Source: Amycolatopsis bullii
GTDB taxonomy: Bacteria; Actinomycetota; Actinomycetes; Mycobacteriales; Pseudonocardiaceae
Length of the DNA: 64,000 nt
Assembly (NCBI RefSeq): GCF_014654205.1
Contig: NZ_BNAW01000021.1
Location: 1-64,000 of the forward strand
Reading direction: 5' to 3'
Below, one piece after another: positions 34,644-42,249 of this stretch (its first letter is position 1; each line of letters starts with the position of its first letter). The notes below the pieces were generated by a model. The model was not told the origin of the DNA. It was given only the letters and a program-made list of their open reading frames with translations, and searched no databases. Position numbers and translations under genes: made by a program.

Positions 34644-34690
34644 TTGACGTCCCCCGGTGCTGGATGCTCTCATTCCTGGGAGCGCTCCCA
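34644..34690 (+). promoter_or_regulatory. Promoter with exact CebR-type operator (cellulase gene)
   Basis: TTGACG at 34644-34649, 18-nt spacer, TCTCAT at 34668-34673, then TGGGAGCGCTCCCA at 34677-34690. The 14-bp palindrome is identical to the site described for the Streptomyces cellobiose/cellotriose repressor CebR and sits over the predicted transcript start. Confidence 0.85.
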
Positions 34691-34730
34691 GTCAGTCGAA
34701 ACCTTCGAACACCGGATCTGAGGGAGTTCA

Positions 34731-36097
34731 ATGAAGCGCTCCATCGCTGCGCTGGCGGTCGCCGGCGCGACGGTTCTCGGCGGCACGGCCGTGCTCGCCA
34801 TGCCGCAGGCTTCGGCCGCCGCTCAAAAGGCGGCTTCCAGGCCGGGGTCAAGATCACCAACCTCGGCGACCCGATCACCGGCTGGTCGCTCCGGTTCACC
34901 TTCCCCGACAGCGGCCAGAAGGTCGCCCAGGGCTGGAACGCCACCTGGTCGCAGTCCGGGGCGACCGCGACCGCCGCCAACGTCGACTGGAACCGGACCC
35001 TCGCCACGGGTGCCGCCGCCGACCTCGGCTTCACCGGCACCACGACCGGCGCCAACCCGACACCGGCGTCGTTCACCCTGAACGGCGTCACCTGCACCGG
35101 GTCGACGACGACCACCACCACGCCGACCACGCCCACGACCCCCACCACGACCACCACGCCGTCCCCCGGCGGCACCCCGCTCGCCGCCAACGGGCAGCTG
35201 CACGTCTGCGGCGTCCACCTGTGCAACGAAGCGAACCGGGCGATCCAGCTGCGCGGCATGAGCACGCACGGCCTCCAGTGGTTCGACTCCTGCTACAACG
35301 ACGCGTCCCTGGACGCCCTCGCGAACGACTGGCACGCCGACCTGCTCCGCATCGCCATGTACGTGCAGGAAAAGGGTTACGAGACGAACCCGGCGTGGTT
35401 CACCGACCGGGTCAACACCCTCGTCGGCGAGGCCGAGGAGCGCGGCATGTACGCGATCGTCGACTTCCACACCCTCACCCCGGGCGACCCGAACTACAAC
35501 CTCGACCGCGCCAAGACGTTCTTCGCCGCGGTGGCCGCGCGCAACGCGGCCCGGAAGAACGTGATCTACGAGATCGCCAACGAACCCAACGGCGTCAGCT
35601 GGAGCTCCATCAAGTCCTACGCCGAGCAGGTCATCCCGGTGATCCGCGCCGCCGACCCGGACGCCGTCGTGATCGTCGGCACCCGCGGGTGGTCGTCGCT
35701 CGGCGTGTCCGACGGCTCCGACGAAACCGAGATCGTCAACAACCCCGTCAACGCCACGAACATCATGTACACGTTCCACTTCTACGCCGCCAGCCACAAG
35801 GACAACTACCGCGCCACGGTGAGCCGGGCGGCCGCGAAGCTGCCGCTGTTCGTCACGGAGTTCGGCACGGTGACCGCCACCGGCGGCGGCACGCTCGACC
35901 AGGCGAGCACCACGGCCTGGCTGGACCTGCTCGACCAGTTGCAGATCAGCTACGCGAACTGGACGTACTCCGACGCCGACGAAAGCAGCGCCGCACTGCA
36001 GCCGGGCACCTGCGCGGGCCGCGACTACGGCACCGGCCGGTTGACCGCGTCGGGCGCCCTGGTCCGGAGCCGGATCGCCACGCCGGACCACTTCTGA
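34731..36097 (+). pseudogene. GH5 endoglucanase with CBM2, broken by deletion/frameshift
   Basis: The signal peptide (MKRSIAALAVAGATVLGG, cleavage near ASAA) starts at 34731 in one frame. The mature protein (from KGGFQAGVKITNLGD to the stop at 36097) continues in the -1 frame, and the switch falls around 34822-34830. CBM2 normally opens with a Cys-bearing strand of about 13-15 residues (C.V.Y.V...W) before GGF; these residues are missing, so a short deletion is more likely than a simple base error. A Thr/Pro linker and an intact GH5 catalytic domain follow (acid in YEIANEPNG, nucleophile in FVTEFGT). Regulation by a CebR-type box is intact. Confidence 0.8.
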
Positions 36098-36102
36098 GCA
36101 CC

Positions 36103-36132
36103 GGGCGGGGTTCCGCGCGCGGAACCCCGCCC
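36103..36132. terminator. Terminator after the cellulase pseudogene
   Basis: Perfect palindrome with 15-bp arms (GGGCGGGGTTCCGCG and complement), followed by CTTCT. It begins six bases after the cellulase stop. Confidence 0.75.
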
Positions 36133-36136
36133 CTTC

Positions 36137-36199
36137 TCAACCTTCAGGTTGACAATACGCGAGTCCCGCCCTACCGTCTTGCTCAACCGAAGAGTTGAG
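36137..36199 (+). promoter_or_regulatory. ArsR-operon promoter flanked by two inverted-repeat operators
   Basis: TTGACA (36149-36154), 17-nt spacer, TACCGT (36172-36177). Operator 1, TCAACC-N4-GGTTGA (36137-36152), overlaps the -35. Operator 2, CTCAAC-N6-GTTGAG (36182-36199), covers the predicted start and ends just before the ribosome-binding site. Classic autorepression geometry. Confidence 0.7.
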
Positions 36200-36208
36200 G
36201 AAGAACCG

Positions 36209-36583
36209 GTGGACGAAGACAGCGAGCGGCTCAACCGGGTGTTCGCGGCACTGGCCGACCCCACGCGGCGTGATCTGGTGGCCCGGCTGGCCGGCGCGGA
36301 CGCGACCGTCGGCGAGCTGGCCGAGCCGTACGACATGAGCCTCCAGGCCGTCTCCAAGCACGTGAAGGTGCTGGAGGAGGCCGGTCTGGTGACCCGCAGC
36401 AAGGACGCCCAGCGCCGTCCGGTCCACCTGGATGCCGAGGTGTTCGACCTGATGACCAAGTGGATCGAGCGGTACCGGCGGCAGGCCGAGGAGCGCTACC
36501 GGCGCCTCGACGCGCTGCTGGGCCGCATGGCCGGCGAGGAAACCGGGCCCCGGGAAGCCCGCCCCCGAAAGGACGCGTCATGA
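36209..36583 (+). CDS. ArsR family regulator
   Basis: 124-aa winged-helix repressor. LNRVFAALADPTRRDLVARL, VGELAEPYDMSLQAVSKHVKVLEEAGLV and the beta-wing DAQRRPVHLDAE are diagnostic. No Cys metal site is visible, so it belongs to the subgroup paired with SRPBCC proteins. GTG start with GAGGAAG upstream; longer frames enter the operators. It overlaps the next gene (ATGA). Confidence 0.9.
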   Translation: MDEDSERLNRVFAALADPTRRDLVARLAGADATVGELAEPYDMSLQAVSKHVKVLEEAGLVTRSKDAQRRPVHLDAEVFDLMTKWIERYRRQAEERYRRLDALLGRMAGEETGPREARPRKDAS

Positions 36584-37068
36584 CCATGGCGAAGTACGAA
36601 ACCGAGATCCTGGCCGACGAGAAGGTGCCGACCATCCGGCTCGTCCGGGAGTTCGACGCCCCGCCCGCGCAGGTGTTCCGCGCCCACGTCGACCCCGAGC
36701 TGTACGCGCAGTGGGTCGGGCCGCACTCGGTCACCACGAGGATCACGCGGTGGGACGCGCGCACGGGCGGCGAGTGGGCCTTCGCCAGCGACCGCGGGGG
36801 CGAGGAAATTGCCGCGTTCCACGGCAGCTTCCACGAAGTGCGCCCGGACGAGCGGATCGTGTGGACGTTCACCTACGACGGCGAGCCCGACAACGTCGCA
36901 CTGGAAACCCTGACCCTGGAAGAACTCGACGGCGGCCGCACCCGGCTGCGGGTGCTGAGCGTGGTGGCGGACTTCGCCACCCGCGACGGCATGCTGTCCA
37001 GTGGCATGGCCACCGGGATCAACGAAGGCTACGCCAAGCTCGACGACCTGCTCGCGAAGGATGCCTGA
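36580..37068 (+). CDS. SRPBCC/AHSA1 domain protein
   Basis: 162-aa Bet v1-fold protein of the Aha1 C-terminal-like group: TIRLVREFDAPPAQVFRAHVDPELYAQWVGP at the N-terminus, then FHEVRPDERIVWTFTYDG and a long C-terminal helix MATGINEGYAKLDDLLAK. Such proteins bind hydrophobic ligands and are commonly encoded beside ArsR regulators. Translationally coupled to the ArsR gene. Confidence 0.88.
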   Translation: MTMAKYETEILADEKVPTIRLVREFDAPPAQVFRAHVDPELYAQWVGPHSVTTRITRWDARTGGEWAFASDRGGEEIAAFHGSFHEVRPDERIVWTFTYDGEPDNVALETLTLEELDGGRTRLRVLSVVADFATRDGMLSSGMATGINEGYAKLDDLLAKDA

Positions 37069-37069
37069 A

Positions 37070-37636
37070 ATGACCTCGACCCCCACGGGCCCCGCCCGGC
37101 AGCACGCCTCCGAAGCCGCCCGCTTCGCCGACCTGGTCGAGTCGGCCGCACCCGGCGACTGGGCGCGGCCGGCCCCGGTCGCGGGGTGGACGGCGCTCGA
37201 CGTCGTGCGGCACCTGGTCGAGTGGCCGCGCGGCTTCCTCCGCGGCGCCGGGATCGACCTGCCGGCGCTGGACGTCGACGCCGACCCGGCCGGCGCCTGG
37301 AAGCACCACACCGCCGACATCCAGGCCATCCTCGACGACCCCGCCGGGCGCGTGCTCAGCAACCCGCACACCGGCGACCGGCCGGTGGACGAGGCGATCG
37401 ACCAGTACTACACGGGCGACGTCTGGCTGCACTCCTGGGACCTCGCCAAGGCCCTCGGCCGCGAGCCCGACCTCGGCGAGGAACGCTGCGCCGAGGCGTT
37501 GACGGCGATGCGGCCGATGGAGCGGATGCTGCGCGACAGCGGCCAGTTCGGCCCGGCGGTGCCGGTGGACGACACCGCTCCGGCGCAGGACAGGCTGATG
37601 GGCTTCCTCGGCCGCGACCCGGCCTGGCGGGGCTGA
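37070..37636 (+). CDS. TIGR03086-family DinB-like/mycothiol-dependent protein
   Basis: 188-aa DinB/YfiT-like four-helix protein: RPAPVAGWTALDVVRHLVEW near residue 35 and DVWLHSWDLAKALGR near residue 125 give the His residues of the predicted metal site. Members of the group include mycothiol-dependent maleylpyruvate isomerases. The ATG at 37070 has GAAGG nine bases upstream and is preferred over 37061. Third gene of the ArsR operon, one base after the SRPBCC stop. Confidence 0.8.
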   Translation: MTSTPTGPARQHASEAARFADLVESAAPGDWARPAPVAGWTALDVVRHLVEWPRGFLRGAGIDLPALDVDADPAGAWKHHTADIQAILDDPAGRVLSNPHTGDRPVDEAIDQYYTGDVWLHSWDLAKALGREPDLGEERCAEALTAMRPMERMLRDSGQFGPAVPVDDTAPAQDRLMGFLGRDPAWRG

Positions 37637-37643
37637 GGTTCCG

Positions 37644-38024
37644 TTACGGCCAGACGCGGGCGAGCCGTTCGAACGTCTCCGGCTCGCTGTGCACGGGCAC
37701 CACGCAGAGCAGGTGCCCGCCGGGCGCGCGCAGGGTGTGGCACTCCAGCCAGCGAGAGACCGGTTCCGCGCCCAGCGCGGTCAGGCGCGCGACCTCCGCC
37801 GTCACGTCGTCGGTTTCGATGTCGACGTGGTAGCGGGGTTCGCCGTCGATCGCCTGGACGTCGAGGAGCAAGCCGGGCAGTGCACCGTCCAGCGTGGTGA
37901 ACTGCTCTTCACCCGCCACCGGGCGGGCCGGCGCCCCGAGCGCGGCCGACCAGAACGTCGCGGCCTGGCCGGCCTGGCCGGCGGGCGTGTCGATGAAGAT
38001 CCCGAACAACCGGCTGCGGTGCAT
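37644..38024 (-). CDS. VOC (glyoxalase/dioxygenase fold) protein
   Basis: 126-aa vicinal-oxygen-chelate fold protein: RLFGIFIDTPAGQAGQAATFW, YHVDIETDDV, HTLRAPGGHLLCVVPV. The metal positions His/Glu are only partly recognisable, so it could be an enzyme or an antibiotic-binding protein. It is convergent with the ArsR operon and divergent from the expansin gene. Confidence 0.8.
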   Translation of the reverse strand: MHRSRLFGIFIDTPAGQAGQAATFWSAALGAPARPVAGEEQFTTLDGALPGLLLDVQAIDGEPRYHVDIETDDVTAEVARLTALGAEPVSRWLECHTLRAPGGHLLCVVPVHSEPETFERLARVWP

Positions 38025-38043
38025 GCCGCGAGGTTACCGGCGA

Positions 38044-38086
38044 TTGACAAACGGCGGGTGCGCGGAGGACTCTGGGAGCGCTTCCA
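38044..38086 (+). promoter_or_regulatory. Promoter with near-exact CebR-type operator (expansin gene)
   Basis: TTGACA at 38044-38049, 18-nt spacer, GACTCT at 38068-38073, overlapped by TGGGAGCGCTTCCA at 38073-38086, one base different from the CebR consensus. Same layout as the cellulase promoter at 34644-34690. Confidence 0.8.
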
Positions 38087-38146
38087 GAGATCGCCGCCGG
38101 GGCCGCTTCCGCCTGCCGCGGCACCCGCAGGGCGGAAGGAGAGTCC

Positions 38147-39439
38147 ATGGGATCCGCCTCCCGCCGGATGGCCGCGCGCCCGGGTGTGCTCGCGGTGATC
38201 GCCGCGCTCGTCGTGGGTGTTTCCGTGCTGTGGCCCTGGAAGTCGGGCGCCGCGCCGGCCGCGCCCATCACGGGCAACGCCACCCACTTCGACGCGCTCG
38301 GCGCCCCCTACGGTGGCTGCGGCCCGCCGCAGGACGTGCTCGACGCGCCGGACTTCGTCGCCCTCAACGTCTACAACACCCCCGGCGACTACAGCTTCTA
38401 CCCGCGGCCGATCCCGCCTTCGCAGGCCGCGAAGATCGGCCTGTGGGACAACGGCCGCAACTGCGGGCGGTTCGTGCAGGTCACCATCGGCGACTACTGC
38501 ACCGGCGTCAACGACGGCGCGCCGGGACAACCGTTCTGCCGCAACGGTTCCTGGGTGACCGACGGGTACGCCGGCGCCCAGCTGACCATGGTCGTCGCCG
38601 ACAGCTGCGGCGACTCGAACGCCTGGTGCCGCGACGATCCCGGGCACCTGGACCTCTCGACCGCGTCGCTCAACCGGTTCGTGAAGAACGGCGTGCCGGT
38701 CGGCGACATGAACCCCGCGCACTGGAACAACCGGCGGGTCTCGTGGTCCTAGGTGCCCGCGCCGAACTACACCGGCGACCTGAAACTCGGCTTCCTCCAA
38801 GGCGCACAACGATATTGGACGGCCATCGCCGTGTCGCACCTGCCGAACGGCGTGCACGGCGTCGAATTCCTCGGCGCGGATGGCAGCTGGCAGCAGGCGC
38901 CGCCGGACAGCGACCTCGGGCAGGCCTTCCTCATCGGCCCGACCGCCACGGCGGGCACCGCGTACGCGATCCGGGTCCGCGACGCGAGTGACACGCTCGT
39001 CAACGACGGCCGCGTCTACCGCTTCACGTTGCCCGACCAATGCCTTTCCGGCTGCGCGGCCGCCTACACCGGGATCAGCTACACGACCGGGACCAGCACT
39101 CCCCCGACGACTCCCACCACGACGACCACCCCGGCCGGTGCGTCGTGCGCGGTGACCTCGGCGGTCACGTCCTCGTGGAACGGGGGCCACCAGCTCGAGT
39201 TCACCGTGAAGAACACCGGCTCGGTTCCGCTGACCGGCTGGACGACGGCGTTCTCGTTCGCGGGCGGCCAGCAGGTGACCAACTCCTGGAACGCCGCGGC
39301 GACCCAGACCGGCCGGCAGGTGCGGGCGGCCAACCAGGCCTACAACGGAACCCTGTCCGCCGGGGCGACGACGACGTGGGGTGCCGTCGTGACCGGCTCC
39401 GCCGAGCCCCTCGCCGAACTGGCCTGCACCGCCCGCTGA
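38147..39439 (+). pseudogene. Expansin-like protein with CBM2, interrupted by amber codon
   Basis: One continuous reading frame apart from a single TAG at 38750-38752. Part 1 (38147-38752) is a signal/anchor segment and a DPBB expansin domain (GNATHFDALGAPYGGCGPP, IGDYCTGVNDG, HLDLSTASLNRFV). Part 2 (38753-39439) resumes in frame with the expansin C-terminal domain (VPAPNYTGDLKLGFLQGAQ, RVYRFTLPDQC), a Thr/Pro linker and a C-terminal CBM2 (SCAVTSAVTSSWNGGHQ to ELACTAR). Relatives have WSY at the break, so TAC to TAG is the simplest lesion. The protein would loosen cellulose non-hydrolytically. A CebR-type operator lies upstream. Confidence 0.85.
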
Positions 39440-39442
39440 GCG

Positions 39443-40046
39443 TCAGCGGACCGTCGCCCAGAACCCGGTCAGCACCGCGGCGGCGCGACCCGGGTCGTGG
39501 GTCATCCACCAGTGATTCGCGCCCTCGAGAACAGCGACCCGGGCACCGGCGCGCGCGGCCGCCCGGCGGCGTTGTTCTTCGGTGCCGGCCACCTGGTCGG
39601 CCGTGGCCAGGATGGCGAGACCCGGCCGGGCCGCCGCCCGCTCCAGCGGCAAACCCAGCCCGGGCTCGTCCGCGGACCGGTACACGGCGAGCACCGCCCG
39701 GCCCATCGCCTCGTCCTGTCCCGCCGCGACGCCGGCCGCGACGGCCCGGCCCATCCCCCGCTCGACCAGCACCGCCGTGCGCGCCTCGGCCGTGCCGCCG
39801 AACCGCGCCGCGACGTCGGCCTCACCCACAGCCGGTGTCCGCCAGCGGCGGGCGAGTTCGTGCCGTTCGTAACTTGCCCACCAGCCAGTCGCGGTAGTCC
39901 GCGTGGGTCGCGCCGAACCCAGCGGGCAGGGGCGCCCCGAAGCCGGGTGGCGAAAGGCAGACCACGTCCGGGCGGGCGAGTTCCGCCAGCAGCGGGTCCC
40001 AGACCGCCGCGGTCTCCGGGTTGCCGTGGACGAACACCGTGGGCAT
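39443..40046 (-). pseudogene. Alpha/beta hydrolase remnant lacking the nucleophile elbow
   Basis: The first 59 residues (MPTVFVHGNPETAAVWDPLL to YRDWLVGKL) are read from the ATG at 40046. The rest (YERHELARRWRTPAVGEADV to GANHWWMTHDPG and the stop at 39443) is in another frame. The junction lies near 39870. About 60 residues normally between these parts, including the GHDWGG-type nucleophile elbow, are absent, so this is a deletion with frameshift and the enzyme cannot be active. The start overlaps the DUF1330 stop by one base (TGATG). Confidence 0.75.
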
Positions 40047-40414
40047 CAGGCCCCTGCCGGCGTGGTCGGCTGCAGCACCGATTCGACCAGCGCCTCGGTG
40101 CGCAGGTGGGTGATCGCTTGGTACTCGGGGTCGCGGACCATGGCCGCGAAGGCCTGCCGGTCCGGGTAGCGGACGAGTACCACCATGTCCCACGCCTGGC
40201 CGTCTTCGGCGACGAGCGCCGGGCCGCCGGTACCGAGGTACTCCACTTGCAGGCCGTAGCGGGGGTTGAGCTCGCGGCGGAGGGCTTCGGCGTAGCGGTG
40301 GTAGCTCTCCCGGCCGCCGTCCGGGCGGAACCGCAGCAGGTTGAGCATCACGACCGGGCCGCCCGGGTCGTCGGCGAGCAGGGCGTCGAGGGCGTGCTCT
40401 TCGATTTCGATCAT
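40046..40414 (-). CDS. DUF1330 domain protein
   Basis: 122-aa ferredoxin-like-fold protein: GPVVMLNLLRFRPDGGRESYHRY, DMVVLVRYPDRQAFAAMVRDPEY, ITHLRTEALVESVLQPT. Small-molecule or redox role unknown. It is the first gene of a unit whose second gene is the broken hydrolase, divergent from a TetR gene, an arrangement that suggests TetR control. Confidence 0.85.
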   Translation of the reverse strand: MIEIEEHALDALLADDPGGPVVMLNLLRFRPDGGRESYHRYAEALRRELNPRYGLQVEYLGTGGPALVAEDGQAWDMVVLVRYPDRQAFAAMVRDPEYQAITHLRTEALVESVLQPTTPAGA

Positions 40415-40446
40415 CAGGACCTCCTGGCGCCCACCCTACACATCCT

Positions 40447-40479
40447 TGTTGGGCAACACGCAAGTTAGTTTGCTAGACT
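40447..40479. promoter_or_regulatory. TetR-type operator/promoter region
   Basis: In the 72-bp divergent spacer: TGTTG-GG-CAACA (40447-40458), GCAA-N6-TTGC (40460-40473) and a -10-like TAGACT (40474-40479) reading toward the TetR gene. The two inverted repeats are adjacent and probably form the repressor site. Confidence 0.5.
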
Positions 40480-40486
40480 CCGGATC

Positions 40487-41077
40487 ATGCGCCGCACCCA
40501 GCAGGAACGCCGCGACCAGGCCGAAGCCGCGCTGCTGACGGCCGCCGCCGAACTCGTCGTCGAGCAGGGCGTGCGGTCACTGACCCTCGCCCGCGTCGGG
40601 GAACGCGCCGGGTACAGCCGTGGCATCGTCACCCACCACTTCGGCGGCAAGCAGGCGCTGGTCGAACGGCTCGCGCGGGCCACGCAGGCGGGGTTCGTCC
40701 CCGGCCTGGAAGACCGGCCACCCGGGCTCGATCGCCTGCTGCGGCTGATCGACGGCTACCTCGGCGAGCTCGGCCGGACCGGCGTGTTCAACCAGGCTTT
40801 CCTGCTGCTGTGGGCGGAATCCGCCACCCAGCCCGAGCTGGCTCCGATCTTCCGCGAGCGGGACGCCGCCTTCCGCGCCGACCTGCGCGAAGACGTCGAG
40901 GCCGGGATCGCGGACGGCAGCATCGAGGCGAGCGTCGCCCCCGGCGAGGTCGCGACCGCCGTCGTCGGGCAGCTGCGCGGGATCGCGCTGCAGCGGCTGC
41001 TCGATCCGGGCAGCGTCGACACCGAGGCACTGCGCCGGAGCGTCACCGGCCAGTGGCGCCGGGCGCTGACCCCTTAG
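40487..41077 (+). CDS. TetR family regulator
   Basis: 196-aa TetR repressor: AALLTAAAELVVEQGVRSLTLARVGERAGYSRGIVTHHFGGKQALVERL is the N-terminal HTH, and the C-terminal ligand domain is alpha-helical. It is divergent from the DUF1330/hydrolase unit, so autoregulation and control of that unit are likely. It is followed 33 bp later by the LacI gene. Confidence 0.9.
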   Translation: MRRTQQERRDQAEAALLTAAAELVVEQGVRSLTLARVGERAGYSRGIVTHHFGGKQALVERLARATQAGFVPGLEDRPPGLDRLLRLIDGYLGELGRTGVFNQAFLLLWAESATQPELAPIFRERDAAFRADLREDVEAGIADGSIEASVAPGEVATAVVGQLRGIALQRLLDPGSVDTEALRRSVTGQWRRALTP

Positions 41078-41109
41078 GCTCGGCGTCTTACCCGGAGGGA
41101 GGTGACGGC

Positions 41110-42108
41110 GTGACCGAACGCGGGCGGCTGCCGCGCGTCAAGCGCGTGACGATCGAGGACGTGGCCCGGGAGGCCGGCGTCGGGCGGCAGACGGTTTCGC
41201 GGGCCCTGCGCGATCTGCCGGAGATCGCCCCGGACACCCGCGAGCGCGTGCTGGCGGCGGCGACCCGGCTCGGCTACCGGCCGAGCGCGCTGGCGAAGGG
41301 GATGCGCACCCAGCGGTCGGACGTCATCGCCCTGATCGTCTCCGACATCGCGAACCCGTTCTACCCGGCCGTGGCGCGCGGGGTGTACGACGCGGCGGAG
41401 GCCGCCGGCTGCAGCGTCGTGCTGTACAACACCGACGCCGACCCGGGCCGGGAACGCGACGCCGTCGAGGACGCGCTGGCCCGCTCGGCGCGCGGGGTCG
41501 TCGGCTTCTTCTACGGCATGCCCGACGACGTCCTGGCGGATTACGCGCGCTCGGTTCCGCTGGTGGTCGCCGACCGGGAGCTGCCGGCGGAGACGGCGGC
41601 TTCGGTGTGCAACGACTTCGCGACCGGCACCGCGGCGGCCGTCGAGCTGCTCGCGCGACGGCCGGACGCCTGCCTCGGCATGCTGGACAGCTCGGTCGGC
41701 GTCGCGGTCGACGAGCGGCGGCTGGCCTTCGTCACCGCCTGCGCGGCGCTGGGCTTCGGTGACGTGTCGGCGCGGATCGTCCAGGGACCGCCGACCATCC
41801 CGGGCGGCACGGAAGCCGCTCGGCAGCTGCTGTCGGAGTGGCCCGAGGTCAACGGCATCTTCGCGTTCAACGACCTGATGGGCATCGGGGCGGTCCAGGC
41901 GGTGCTCGCCCGCGGCGGCGCGGTGCCGCGGGACTGCGCGGTGGTCGGCTTCGACGACCTGGAGATGTCGGCGTACCTGAACCCGCCGCTCAGCACGGTC
42001 CGGATCGACAAGTACGACCACGGTCAGGCCCTGGTCCGCGCCCTGCTGGCGGACACCGCCGACCGCATCTCGCTGCCGGTTTCGCTGATCACCCGCGCGA
42101 CCGCCTGA
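41110..42108 (+). CDS. LacI family sugar repressor
   Basis: 332-aa LacI/GalR regulator. HTH at VTIEDVAREAGVGRQTVSRALRDL and hinge RLGYRPSALAKGMRTQRS. The periplasmic-binding-like core has SDIANPFYPAVARGVYDAAE, GIFAFNDLMGIGAVQAVL and VVGFDDLEMSAYLNPPLSTVRID. GTG start with GGAGGGAGG upstream. It lies directly upstream of the CUT1 importer operon, whose promoter carries two tandem palindromes, so it is the probable local repressor. Confidence 0.92.
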   Translation: MTERGRLPRVKRVTIEDVAREAGVGRQTVSRALRDLPEIAPDTRERVLAAATRLGYRPSALAKGMRTQRSDVIALIVSDIANPFYPAVARGVYDAAEAAGCSVVLYNTDADPGRERDAVEDALARSARGVVGFFYGMPDDVLADYARSVPLVVADRELPAETAASVCNDFATGTAAAVELLARRPDACLGMLDSSVGVAVDERRLAFVTACAALGFGDVSARIVQGPPTIPGGTEAARQLLSEWPEVNGIFAFNDLMGIGAVQAVLARGGAVPRDCAVVGFDDLEMSAYLNPPLSTVRIDKYDHGQALVRALLADTADRISLPVSLITRATA

Positions 42109-42131
42109 GGCGAATCCGTCGACAGCCGCCC

Positions 42132-42203
42132 TTGACGGGGTCACGCCGAGGTGCGCATACTCCCCGAGTGCGACGGCCGGGAACATTCCCGGGAACGTTC
42201 CCG
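42132..42203 (+). promoter_or_regulatory. ABC-operon promoter with tandem LacI-type operators
   Basis: TTGACG (42132-42137), 18-nt spacer, CATACT (42156-42161). Two abutting palindromes follow the predicted start: GGGAACATTCCC (42179-42190) and GGGAACGTTCCC (42191-42202). Both fit LacI/GalR half-site geometry, and their placement is suited to blocking elongation or clearance. Confidence 0.75.
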
Positions 42204-42249
42204 AACTCCTGCGCCGAGCTGCAGCTGCCCCGCGAAAGGACCGAACGCA

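Noticed and set aside
34820..34832. Programmed -1 frameshift in the cellulase gene
   Set aside because: No X-XXY-YYZ slippery heptamer fits the frame, and the missing CBM2 strand argues for a deletion instead.
38750..38752. Amber read-through or pyrrolysine insertion in the expansin
   Set aside because: Nothing in the window supports a suppressor system, and the flanking WS/VP sequence fits a plain Tyr-to-stop mutation.
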